From assembly GCA_018649725.1 (NCBI GenBank), contig JABIHH010000076.1:1-37986 (forward strand): DNA of 37,986 nucleotides, written 5' to 3'. Shown here one piece after another: positions 1 to 7,017 of this stretch. The stretch's first letter is position 1; every line of letters begins with the position of its first letter. This DNA comes from Rhodospirillaceae bacterium (GTDB lineage: Bacteria > Pseudomonadota > Alphaproteobacteria > Rhodospirillales > UBA2165). The position numbers and the translations under genes are program-made. The notes beneath the pieces are model-generated. The model had not been told where the DNA came from. It searched no databases and saw only the letters and a list, made by a program, of their open reading frames with translations.

Positions 1-4
1 AAAT

Positions 5-91
5 TGGTGCGGACGAGAAGACTCGAACTTCCACCCTCTTGCGAGGACAGCGACCTCAACGCTGCGCGTCTACCAGTTCCGCCACGTCCGC
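5..91 (-). tRNA. tRNA-Leu (anticodon GAG)
   Basis: Read on the minus strand, this folds as a class II tRNA with acceptor GCGGACG pairing with CGTCCGC, followed by an encoded discriminator A and CCA end (bases 5-7). The anticodon stem CAGCG/CGCTG encloses loop TTGAGGT, giving anticodon GAG, which reads CUC and CUU leucine codons. The long variable arm (CCTC-GCAA-GAGG) is the hallmark of leucine/serine tRNAs, and the D-loop GGTAGACGC fits leucine. It is transcribed away from lipB, and its downstream end leaves the window almost at once, so its terminator cannot be seen. Confidence 0.95.
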
Positions 92-268
92 ACTCATTTG
101 ATGACATCGGCTGGTAATGGTTCTGACGAACCCCAATGTCGAGGCATGGGGAATAGCAAATCGGCTAAAGCTTATCAAGCTATTCAGGGCAAATAGGCGA
201 CGATTTTGGCTGCACCATCGTCAGAACAGTTGAATATTGATGCCAGAAGCAATAAACCAACAATCAAG

Positions 269-922
269 ATGGACACGAACCTTAAAAATTTACCACTTGA
301 ATGGCAAACCAGCGACGGTTTGGTTGACTATGAGGCTGCTCTGGCCACCATGGAAGCGCGGGTCGCAGGTATTCACGATGCGACCCAAGCCGAACTCCTT
401 TGGTTCCTGGAGCACAGCCCGCTTTATACCGCCGGCACCTCCGCCCGCGAAGAAGATCTCTTGGACCCAACGCGCTTTCCGGTTCATCACGTAGGCCGCG
501 GCGGGGAGTATACCTATCATGGTCCTGGCCAACGGGTTGTCTATACGATGCTTGATCTCAAAAAACGCGGGCCTGATGTACGCCAGTTTGTGCGTAATCT
601 GGAAGGCTGGGTGATTGATACACTAGCTGAGTTTGGCGTTACCGGTGAGCGCCGTGAGGGCCGGGTCGGCATCTGGGTTGACGATAGAGGAGCGGAAAAA
701 AAGATCGCCGCCATCGGTATCCGTATTCGTCACTGGATCACCTTCCATGGCATTGCCATCAATGTCGATCCTGAGCTCGAACATTTTTCCGGTATCGTCC
801 CTTGCGGCATATCCGAGTACGGCGTAACTTCTTTAAATGACTTAGGAATTGACTGTTCCATGGCAGATGTTGATGCTGTTTTAAAAACTAATTTTCGGCG
901 GAAATTTGGCGAGAGTATCTAA
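269..922 (+). CDS. lipB: Octanoyl-[acyl-carrier-protein]:protein octanoyltransferase LipB
   Basis: LipB moves the octanoyl group from octanoyl-ACP to the lipoyl domains of 2-oxoacid dehydrogenases and the glycine cleavage H protein, the first step of endogenous lipoate synthesis in the cytoplasm. Family motifs seen are [26 protein letters not shown], the catalytic lysine in [11 protein letters not shown], and the thioester-forming cysteine in [18 protein letters not shown] 269 gives 217 residues, the usual LipB length, and puts the N-terminal LEWQTSDG motif near residue 12. An upstream TTG at 206 is open in frame but adds 21 residues with no family similarity. No strong Shine-Dalgarno is seen before 269. 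The next gene starts 3 bases after the stop, so the two are probably co-transcribed. Confidence 0.95.
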   Translation: MDTNLKNLPLEWQTSDGLVDYEAALATMEARVAGIHDATQAELLWFLEHSPLYTAGTSAREEDLLDPTRFPVHHVGRGGEYTYHGPGQRVVYTMLDLKKRGPDVRQFVRNLEGWVIDTLAEFGVTGERREGRVGIWVDDRGAEKKIAAIGIRIRHWITFHGIAINVDPELEHFSGIVPCGISEYGVTSLNDLGIDCSMADVDAVLKTNFRRKFGESI

Positions 923-925
923 AGA

Positions 926-1816
926 ATGAGCGACGATCTCAAAACAACTCAAAAACTGCGGCAGGAACTTAATCATCTGGAAGCAGCCGTCTCCGCGCAT
1001 ATTGCCTGGCTTACAGATTGGCATCTCAAAATTCTAGACGCGGCTATGAACGGCAATTCCGTTTCGACCGAAGAAGAAGATTTTCAGACACCTTTTCGCA
1101 ATTGGTATTATGGCACGGCTCAAGAAATCTTCGGCCACTCCCCCGCTTTTCCGGCCCTCGGATTTAGCCTCGAGACAATGCGTTCACTTGCCCGCCACCT
1201 GGCAGAGAAATTAAACGAAACCGGACAATTTCCACCGTTAGAATATAAAGAATTTATGGAAGCGGCCGCCTCATTTAACGAGAAGATCTTCAGGCTACAG
1301 CGCGAGACGGTATTCCAAGTTGCCCATATTGATAACCTTACCGGCGCCGGTGATGCGCAGGCGATGCGAAATGACATTGAGGCCGAACGAGAACGCGTTA
1401 AGCGCATGGACCAGGATGCCAGCATCGTAATCTGTGAGTTGGCTGATTATACAGATCAGGCAGGCGAGCCGGTCGATGCTGATCGGTCTGAAGTTTTGCT
1501 GGAATTTGCCGGAACAATCGCCGATCAGTTGCGGCCCTATGACCAGCTTTATCGGATCGACAATGATGAATTTTTGATCTGCCTTCCCTATACAGACCTC
1601 ACCGTCGCGGAACTCGTTATCAAGCGCCTGCACGGCAAAGTATCTGAAAGCCTCCTGCAAATGAAAGATGGAGCTAGAATTAAACTTCGCACTCATATGG
1701 GCATTGCACCAATTGGCGGTGAAGAAAGCGTTGAGACAATTCTTGAACATGCCAATGAAGCTTTGGAACTTGCGCGGGTAAATTCCCTATCCGACGTCTA
1801 CTCCTGGGGCGGATAA
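926..1816 (+). CDS. CZB-like sensor with degenerate GGDEF domain; candidate c-di-GMP receptor
   Basis: The 296-residue protein has the architecture of the zinc-sensing diguanylate cyclase DgcZ (YdeH): an N-terminal helical CZB-like domain (about 10-130) and a C-terminal GGDEF fold (about 135-290). In my alignment His25 and His91 match two DgcZ zinc ligands, but the cysteine ligand is Thr55 and the third histidine is about Ser87, so zinc binding is doubtful. The fold keeps DNLTG at its start, but the GG(D/E)EF signature is DNDEF (212-216) and the metal-binding DxDxFKxxND segment reads ELADYTD. An RxxD I-site, RPYD (203-206), lies exactly five residues before the signature. I infer a catalytically dead, c-di-GMP-binding protein. 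It starts 3 bases after lipB. Confidence 0.75.
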   Translation: MSDDLKTTQKLRQELNHLEAAVSAHIAWLTDWHLKILDAAMNGNSVSTEEEDFQTPFRNWYYGTAQEIFGHSPAFPALGFSLETMRSLARHLAEKLNETGQFPPLEYKEFMEAAASFNEKIFRLQRETVFQVAHIDNLTGAGDAQAMRNDIEAERERVKRMDQDASIVICELADYTDQAGEPVDADRSEVLLEFAGTIADQLRPYDQLYRIDNDEFLICLPYTDLTVAELVIKRLHGKVSESLLQMKDGARIKLRTHMGIAPIGGEESVETILEHANEALELARVNSLSDVYSWGG

Positions 1817-1822
1817 CCGCCC
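1807..1822. terminator. Possible bidirectional terminator hairpin
   Basis: A perfect 6-bp GC stem (GGGCGG/CCGCCC) has the loop ATAA, which contains the TAA stop of the degenerate-GGDEF gene. It lies between two convergent genes, just before the acylphosphatase stop. Only a weak T-tract (TTCTAAA) follows on the plus strand, so termination is plausible rather than certain. Confidence 0.35.
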
Positions 1823-1824
1823 TT

Positions 1825-2106
1825 CTAAAGTGTCGCCACCTGTTTGAAGCCTGGCTGAACATCTTCTGTTGTCGGCTCGGTTATGACCTCGGTCACGCGT
1901 GCCGAAGGGGGCCCTTCATAGCACTTCTTTACCATCTTATCGATATTTGATGAAGCACCGGCAAACACCGCTTCGACAGAGCCATCGCGCCGATTTCTAA
2001 CCCAGCCGGACAAGCCAAGTTCCATGGCAGCCCGTTCGGTCCAGCCGCGGTACCAAACGCCTTGAACCCGTCCCTCAATTCTAACATGGACGGCATTTCC
2101 AGACAT
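1825..2106 (-). CDS. acyP: Acylphosphatase
   Basis: This 93-residue protein has the normal length for an acylphosphatase, a small cytosolic enzyme that hydrolyses the carboxyl-phosphate bond of acyl phosphates. The signature GRVQGVWYRGWT (about 12-23) holds the phosphate-binding arginine of the family (Arg20), and the downstream GWVRNRRDGSVEAVFAG segment holds the catalytic asparagine (Asn38). It follows pccA on the same strand with a gap of only 4 bases, so it is probably translated from the pccA transcript. The physiological substrate is not evident. The link to propionyl-CoA carboxylase may be only co-transcription. Confidence 0.95.
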   Translation of the reverse strand: MSGNAVHVRIEGRVQGVWYRGWTERAAMELGLSGWVRNRRDGSVEAVFAGASSNIDKMVKKCYEGPPSARVTEVITEPTTEDVQPGFKQVATL

Positions 2107-2110
2107 TTTG

Positions 2111-4132
2111 CTATTCTAATTCGAGAATGATTTGCCCAACTTCTAGACTGTCACCAGGTTCCAGATGAACTTTGGCAACGACACCATCGCGCTCAGCGAA
2201 AAGCTGGTTCTCCATTTTCATCGCCTCGACTACGGCCAGCGCATCGCCGCTTTTGACGTCCTCGCCTTCCGCAACTTCAACCGAGACCAGCAGCCCCGGC
2301 ATCGGTGAGAGGAGTTGCTTCGATGTGTCCGCCGCCTGCTTCACCGGCATACGATTGAGCAGTTCGGCGGCAAAGGAAGACATAATTCTGATCTCGCCCT
2401 GATAGCCGGCATGGCGCACGCGGAATCCTGTGCCGGTTCGCTCCACTTGCATACAGATATCTTCGTCATTTACGATGCCATCGAAAAGTGAGCGCCCGGG
2501 TTGCCAATCTGAATCAATCACATAGTTCTTGCCATCGGTATGAACTTCGACTTTTGAATCTTCAGAAACGGCAATTCTGATCGGATGGCTTTCTCCGTTT
2601 ATGATCGCCATCCACTCATCACCATATTCAAAGCGCTCGCGGGCCAATGAGGTGCCCGATAAGGCACGACCGGTGATCCGGTTGTTACGCTCCACCTCGC
2701 GGCGGTGCATCATGGCAGCAATGGCCGCCAACATGCCGAAATCCTCATGGGCGGTTTCTTCCGGGATGAACCGCTCGCCGAATTCCTCAGCAATAAAATT
2801 GGTGGTGAGCGCCCCTGAAACAAATCTCGGATGCGCCATTACTGCTGACAAGAAACCAAGGTTATTGCCAACGCCGCGCACATAATATTCTTCGAGAGCA
2901 CGCCGCATATGCAGGATCGCCTCCTCCCGCGTCTCACCATTGGTGATCAATTTGGCAATCATCGGGTCATAAAAGCGCGTGATTTCATCGCCTTCGTTCA
3001 CACCGCCGTCGACGCGCACATTTTTACTGGTGCCAAACACGCCGCTAACCGGCTCGCGGTATTCGATCAGGCGGCCAATCGCCGGCAAGAAGCCACGAGT
3101 GGGATCCTCTGCATAGAGCCTTGATTCCATCGCCCAGCCGGTAAGCGTGATATCATCTTGGGTAAATTCGAGCTCCTCGCCGGCAGCAACTTTGATCATT
3201 TGCTCGACCAGATCGAGACCGGTGATCAGTTCAGTGACGGGATGCTCCACCTGCAGGCGGGTATTCATCTCGAGGAAATAAAAGTTTTTGTCGGCATCGA
3301 CAATAAATTCTACCGTGCCCGCTGATTCGTAGTTCACCGCTTTGGAAAGAGCGACCGCTTGAGCGCCCATATCGGCGCGCATAGCCTCGTCAACAAACGG
3401 GCTCGGCGCTTCTTCAATAACTTTTTGATGGCGGCGTTGAATGGAGCATTCACGCTCACCAAGGTAAACGCAATTGCCATGACTGTCGCCCAGAACTTGA
3501 ATTTCAATGTGGCGTGGATTGGTGATGAATTTTTCGACGAACACCCGGTCATCACCAAAGCTGCTGACCGCCTCGGCTGTTGATGCCCGGAGCCCTTCTT
3601 CGATCTGGCTCTCTTCTTCGACCATCCGCATACCCTTTCCGCCACCGCCGGCAGAGGCTTTGAGGATGACGGGATAGCCAATCTGCTTGGCAATTTTTTT
3701 GGCCTCTGCTGCCGATGAGACGGGAGCCGTGTGACCGGGAACTGTTGAAATACCAGCTTTATCTGCGAAGAGTTTAGACTCGATCTTATCACCCATCACC
3801 CGCATGGCTTCTGGCTTGGGACCGATAAACGCAATCCCTGCCGCATCTAATCTTTCGGCAAATTCCGCATTTTCAGAAAGGAAGCCGTAGCCCGGATGAA
3901 CCGCATCTGCACCGCTCTCTTCAATTGCGTCCATGATCGCATCGATACGAAGATAGCTTTCTGTCGCCGGAGCGGGACCAATAAAAACCGCATCGCTCGC
4001 CATGTCGACATGCAGGGCATTTTGATCGGCTTCGGAGTAAACGGCGACTGTTTTAATGCCCAATTGGCGAGCGGTTCGAATAATTCGGCAGGCTATCTCG
4101 CCACGATTGGCTATAAGAATTGTATTAAACAT
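2111..4132 (-). CDS. pccA: Propionyl-CoA carboxylase, alpha subunit (biotin carboxylase plus biotin carrier)
   Basis: The alpha subunit carries out ATP-dependent carboxylation of biotin, which the beta subunit uses to turn propionyl-CoA into (S)-methylmalonyl-CoA. The 673 residues show an N-terminal biotin carboxylase (FNTILIANRGEIACRI start; glycine-rich ATP loop KASAGGGGKGMR; EMNTRLQVEHPVTE), a middle region about the length of the BT linker that docks the beta subunit, and a C-terminal biotinyl domain with EAMKMEN, the biotinylated lysine being Lys639. Length and tail match PccA rather than the 450-residue AccC. Its partner pccB lies about 9 kb upstream on the same strand, so pccA probably has its own promoter in the 258-base AT-rich gap before it. 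3-methylcrotonyl-CoA carboxylase is less likely given the PccB-type partner. Confidence 0.95.
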   Translation of the reverse strand: MFNTILIANRGEIACRIIRTARQLGIKTVAVYSEADQNALHVDMASDAVFIGPAPATESYLRIDAIMDAIEESGADAVHPGYGFLSENAEFAERLDAAGIAFIGPKPEAMRVMGDKIESKLFADKAGISTVPGHTAPVSSAAEAKKIAKQIGYPVILKASAGGGGKGMRMVEEESQIEEGLRASTAEAVSSFGDDRVFVEKFITNPRHIEIQVLGDSHGNCVYLGERECSIQRRHQKVIEEAPSPFVDEAMRADMGAQAVALSKAVNYESAGTVEFIVDADKNFYFLEMNTRLQVEHPVTELITGLDLVEQMIKVAAGEELEFTQDDITLTGWAMESRLYAEDPTRGFLPAIGRLIEYREPVSGVFGTSKNVRVDGGVNEGDEITRFYDPMIAKLITNGETREEAILHMRRALEEYYVRGVGNNLGFLSAVMAHPRFVSGALTTNFIAEEFGERFIPEETAHEDFGMLAAIAAMMHRREVERNNRITGRALSGTSLARERFEYGDEWMAIINGESHPIRIAVSEDSKVEVHTDGKNYVIDSDWQPGRSLFDGIVNDEDICMQVERTGTGFRVRHAGYQGEIRIMSSFAAELLNRMPVKQAADTSKQLLSPMPGLLVSVEVAEGEDVKSGDALAVVEAMKMENQLFAERDGVVAKVHLEPGDSLEVGQIILELE

Positions 4133-4372
4133 TTAAAACCCGTAAGCGGAAAATATCCGCAAAATTACAATTATTTGACTTACCCATCTTCTAACACACA
4201 GATAAACGAAGAATTAATTCGACAAATATTTATTAACATACTGTTTTTGTTGTATTTTATTTGTCTGGTAAAACAATCAATCTTCATTTTGGTGATAATA
4301 GCATCACCGTGTGAATACAAGTGCAAATTTGTTTACATTTAAGCAAATTAGAGTTGGCAAAGTGCTCACATT

Positions 4373-4391
4373 TTTGCAAATTGTTCGCAAT
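4373..4391. promoter_or_regulatory. Candidate acyl-CoA regulator (PccR/RamB-type) site upstream of pccA
   Basis: A perfect TTTGCAAA palindrome (4373-4380) is followed after 3 bases by the imperfect copy TTCGCAAT (4384-4391). It lies in the pccA upstream gap, about 240 bases from the start codon. Short-chain fatty acyl-CoA regulators such as PccR bind TTTGCAAA repeats spaced by 4 bases, so the spacing here is one base short. Three GCAAATT words occur at 4323, 4343 and 4376. The rest of the 4133-4390 gap is AT-rich with no gene. The same 8-mer also occurs by chance within rplC. Confidence 0.35.
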
Positions 4392-5257
4392 TAAAATTCA
4401 TCATCTCCATAAGATCGACGTTGTTGCAGGCGTCGCTCACCAATATCGCAGCCGGGTGGATAGCTATTTGCAATTTGGTGAAGAATTGTCGATTGCTGTG
4501 ACTCGACGCGCCAATTTGGCAACTCACCTCCGGCAATTTCAAAAATCATCTTGCGCCGTATCGCCCGGGCAAAGTCTTTAAAACTGTGTGCGACAACGAG
4601 AAACGCCCGTGGGCCGCCAATAACACAGCTGGCATAATATTTATCCAAATCTGCAATTTGTTTGCGACCAGAGGGCTGCAATCTGTCATTTATAATCGGC
4701 AATCCATTGATCGTGATGCCTTTGCGAGCAGCCACATCTCGAGCGCCTGTTACCAAACTGCCGGAATTATTGGGACCATCCCCTGAAATATCAATAATGC
4801 GACGGGTGCCTTGATAATCATTGGCACCAAAGAGCGGCACAGAATATTGAATGATATTGCTGATTGATGTCCAAGGCCCGGTATCAATAGGTGCCTTTGC
4901 TAAAGTGTCGGCAAAGGCAGATGCGGATGCCTGGTCTTTGATCAATCGCCAGTCAATAACCGGGGTTTGATAGCCTTCACCCGCCCATTCGATGTAAGTA
5001 ACCGCTATTTTGCCAAGAAAGCCGGATTTGATCGCTGACACGAATTCGGGACTTTTGATAACTTGAACATAGCCATCGCGTTGCAGGGCCGCTTCTTGCC
5101 AGTCCACACTGCCCGAGACATCCACTGCCAGAATCAATTCGATATCAACCGGCACCAACTCGGCCGCAGATTTTGCAGGCGGCATCATCAATACGCTCAC
5201 CGCAAAGGCACCGATCAAGCAACGCAGGGAAAAGCTTTTTAAGTTCCAAGAGCCCAT
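4391..5257 (-). CDS. DUF1194 family secreted protein with von Willebrand factor A-like fold (copy 1)
   Basis: From ATG 5257 the product is 288 residues with an N-terminal signal peptide (hydrophobic core LIGAFAVSVLM, then PPAKSAAE), so it is probably exported to the periplasm. The vWA-type metal site (MIDAS) looks complete: DVSGSVD near the mature N-terminus, a threonine in GPWTSI and an aspartate in DISGDGPNN. Other conserved blocks are AVTYIEWAG and GITINGLPI. Two cysteines (SCVIGG and GCDIGE) are shared with the paralogue at 10416-11243 and may form a disulfide. An upstream in-frame TTG (5302) would add 15 residues before the signal peptide. It follows the MlaA-like gene by 65 bases. Function unknown; MIDAS domains usually bind protein ligands through a divalent metal. 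Confidence 0.85.
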   Translation of the reverse strand: MGSWNLKSFSLRCLIGAFAVSVLMMPPAKSAAELVPVDIELILAVDVSGSVDWQEAALQRDGYVQVIKSPEFVSAIKSGFLGKIAVTYIEWAGEGYQTPVIDWRLIKDQASASAFADTLAKAPIDTGPWTSISNIIQYSVPLFGANDYQGTRRIIDISGDGPNNSGSLVTGARDVAARKGITINGLPIINDRLQPSGRKQIADLDKYYASCVIGGPRAFLVVAHSFKDFARAIRRKMIFEIAGGELPNWRVESQQSTILHQIANSYPPGCDIGERRLQQRRSYGDDEF

Positions 5258-5322
5258 AGATGAATTACACCCCGAATTGCCTAAAAGAACAAGTGGCGGC
5301 AACTGTTTGGCTTAAATATTTA

Positions 5323-6312
5323 CTACGGTTTCAGAGAATTCGGCAGGATGCTTCTTTTTTCTAATCCAGGATCAATGTTCGGCATTTCATTTGAACGGCC
5401 GTTCTTGATTTCGTCATTACGGCGCTGGCGATAGAGACTACGCAACGCGCCATAAAAATCGAGTGAATTTTCCCGCAGCTCATCTATTTGATCAACAAAA
5501 GCGGCATAGCCGGTAAACCCACGCGCGCCCGTCAGAGCGTAGCCAATTTCTTCGCGATCAGTATTATCTAAATAATAGCCGAGCGGATCAAAGTAAGGAT
5601 CCACGACCAATTTACCGAACGCATCACGCGGATTAGACGGGCCGAAAATTGGCAGCACCAAATAGAACCCCTCACCAATCCCCCAAACTGCCAAGGTTTG
5701 GCCAAAATCTTCACGATGTTTGGCATAGCCTAACTTCTCTGCGACATCGATAAAGCCCAAAACACCAGCCGTCGAATTAATCACCAGGCGCATGGAGGTA
5801 TCATAACCCCGCTTAAACTCGCCCTGCAGCAGATCATTGGCCAACACGACCGGGCCATTTAAATTGCTTAAAAAATTCCGTATCGCCTCGCGGGCAGGCC
5901 CCGGAAGCACAGCGTTATAGCCACGCGCCAAAGGACCGACCAGATATTTCACCAGAATTTCATTAAATCCAAAAATTATCCGATTAACCGGCTCGATCGG
6001 ATCATTGATATCAACTTCTTCGACCTCGGGTGGCCCGAGATCATCGAGATCAAGATCATTGTCTTCTCTATCAGGAGCTGACGGAGTTGGAGCTTGGCGC
6101 GGCTGAACGACCGGCGCGACCGCAGGGGCCCTAGGCTGGGTTTGGGCAAAGGGATGCTGCTCATTGAGCATCCTGTCCATATTGTAGATGGTCGTGGCTG
6201 CATTGGCTGGCGAAACACCAAGCGACGTCGCGATTACCACAGCAAACACCGGGGCAATCGCTGCTAAAATCCACTTCCTGAAATCCCAGGTGATTTTGAT
6301 TTTTTTATTCAT
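5323..6312 (-). CDS. mlaA: MlaA/VacJ family outer-membrane lipid-asymmetry protein
   Basis: MlaA is the outer-membrane component of the Mla retrograde phospholipid pathway, which removes misplaced phospholipids from the outer leaflet. The family core starts at about residue 100 with NDPIEPVNRIIFGFNE and continues through RNFLSNLNGPVVLANDLLQG, INSTAGVLGFIDVAEKLG, EDFGQTLAVWGIGEG and LVLPIFGPSNPRDAFG. The N-terminus is a signal peptide ending SPANA-A, followed by a proline-rich then acidic linker (about 60-98). Unlike E. coli MlaA, which is a lipoprotein, there is no lipobox and no cysteine anywhere in the protein. No mlaFEDBC genes are in the window. The neighbours on the same strand are a small secreted protein upstream and a DUF1194 protein downstream. 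Confidence 0.9.
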   Translation of the reverse strand: MNKKIKITWDFRKWILAAIAPVFAVVIATSLGVSPANAATTIYNMDRMLNEQHPFAQTQPRAPAVAPVVQPRQAPTPSAPDREDNDLDLDDLGPPEVEEVDINDPIEPVNRIIFGFNEILVKYLVGPLARGYNAVLPGPAREAIRNFLSNLNGPVVLANDLLQGEFKRGYDTSMRLVINSTAGVLGFIDVAEKLGYAKHREDFGQTLAVWGIGEGFYLVLPIFGPSNPRDAFGKLVVDPYFDPLGYYLDNTDREEIGYALTGARGFTGYAAFVDQIDELRENSLDFYGALRSLYRQRRNDEIKNGRSNEMPNIDPGLEKRSILPNSLKP

Positions 6313-6415
6313 TTACTGCTATTTCCGCCTGCTTTGTAGCAGACAATAGCAATTTTTAGCGCTTATTCAAGAAAATCAAACGCTTAGGAGAAATTCGCAA
6401 CTCCTTAAACTTAGC

Positions 6416-6778
6416 TCAAATTTTAGCACCCTGAGCAAGCTCTTGAAAACTTTCCCAACCCTCACCGGCAGCCATGAAACAAGCATGCCCGGTAGGCATT
6501 GTGACAATCATGGTCCAACTGCCATCATTGGCAGCAAAGACCTCAATCACACCGCCGCCCATCGTCATTCCCGTAGCCACCGGTTTTTCGGCATAACGCT
6601 CGCCCAATATATTGACGATAGAGTTCCGATCACCACATTTAGCCTGAGCTTTAACGGGCGCTGTAGTTGAAAATAGGGTCGCAAATGTAAGGAAAGAAAT
6701 TATACCAAAAGTAAGGCAGAGGTCAGACAATTTGGACCTCAAACGCACCTCGTAACGTCTTGACGTGATAGAAACCAT
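6416..6778 (-). CDS. Small secreted protein of unknown function
   Basis: From ATG 6778 the product is 120 residues. I prefer this start because GGGGGTG lies upstream at suitable spacing; the ATG at 6820 has no Shine-Dalgarno and adds 14 residues before the signal peptide. A basic N-terminus is followed by a hydrophobic segment (LTFGIISFLTFATLF) and an apparent signal peptidase site at PVKAQA-K. The mature part begins KCGDRNSIVNILGERYAEKP and contains GGVIEVFAANDGSWTMIVT and HACFMAAGEGWE, with two cysteines. This pattern resembles short hypothetical exported proteins of alphaproteobacteria; I recognise no enzymatic motif. It lies about 100 bases before mlaA on the same strand, so it may belong to an envelope operon. 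Confidence 0.7.
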   Translation of the reverse strand: MVSITSRRYEVRLRSKLSDLCLTFGIISFLTFATLFSTTAPVKAQAKCGDRNSIVNILGERYAEKPVATGMTMGGGVIEVFAANDGSWTMIVTMPTGHACFMAAGEGWESFQELAQGAKI

Positions 6779-6857
6779 GGCTTTCACACCCCCTACGGCT
6801 CTATCCCTGGCACCCAACATATTGTCTATTTAAAACATTATTGCACAATATATAGTG

Positions 6858-6873
6858 AATTTGTCAACAAATT
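6858..6873. promoter_or_regulatory. Perfect inverted repeat in divergent promoter region (candidate operator)
   Basis: AATTTGT-CA-ACAAATT is a perfect 16-bp palindrome in the AT-rich gap between two divergently transcribed genes (6779-7017). Its core GTCAAC has the GT...AC half-site order typical of GntR-family operators. On the minus strand it includes TTGACA, a good -35 hexamer for the 6416-6778 gene, so a repressor here could block that promoter. No -10 at ideal spacing is clear on either strand, and no regulator gene is adjacent. The rest of the gap is AT-rich with no gene. Confidence 0.4.
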
Positions 6874-7017
6874 ACTAAAATAAGCGCAAAATCAGTATTT
6901 ATTTTCCTTGTTAATAGAACCTCTCAAATGTCACCAAATGTTGTTCGCCGTGGGTATATTTTCATGCTAATTTGCCGCCATAAATTCAGTAAATTTCAAT
7001 CGGGGAATAAAATACAA

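Noticed and set aside
6928..7017. N-terminal extension of the acyl-CoA ligase by 30 residues.
   Set aside because: The extension has no family similarity, and ATG 7018 follows a GGGGA sequence and fits the normal family start.
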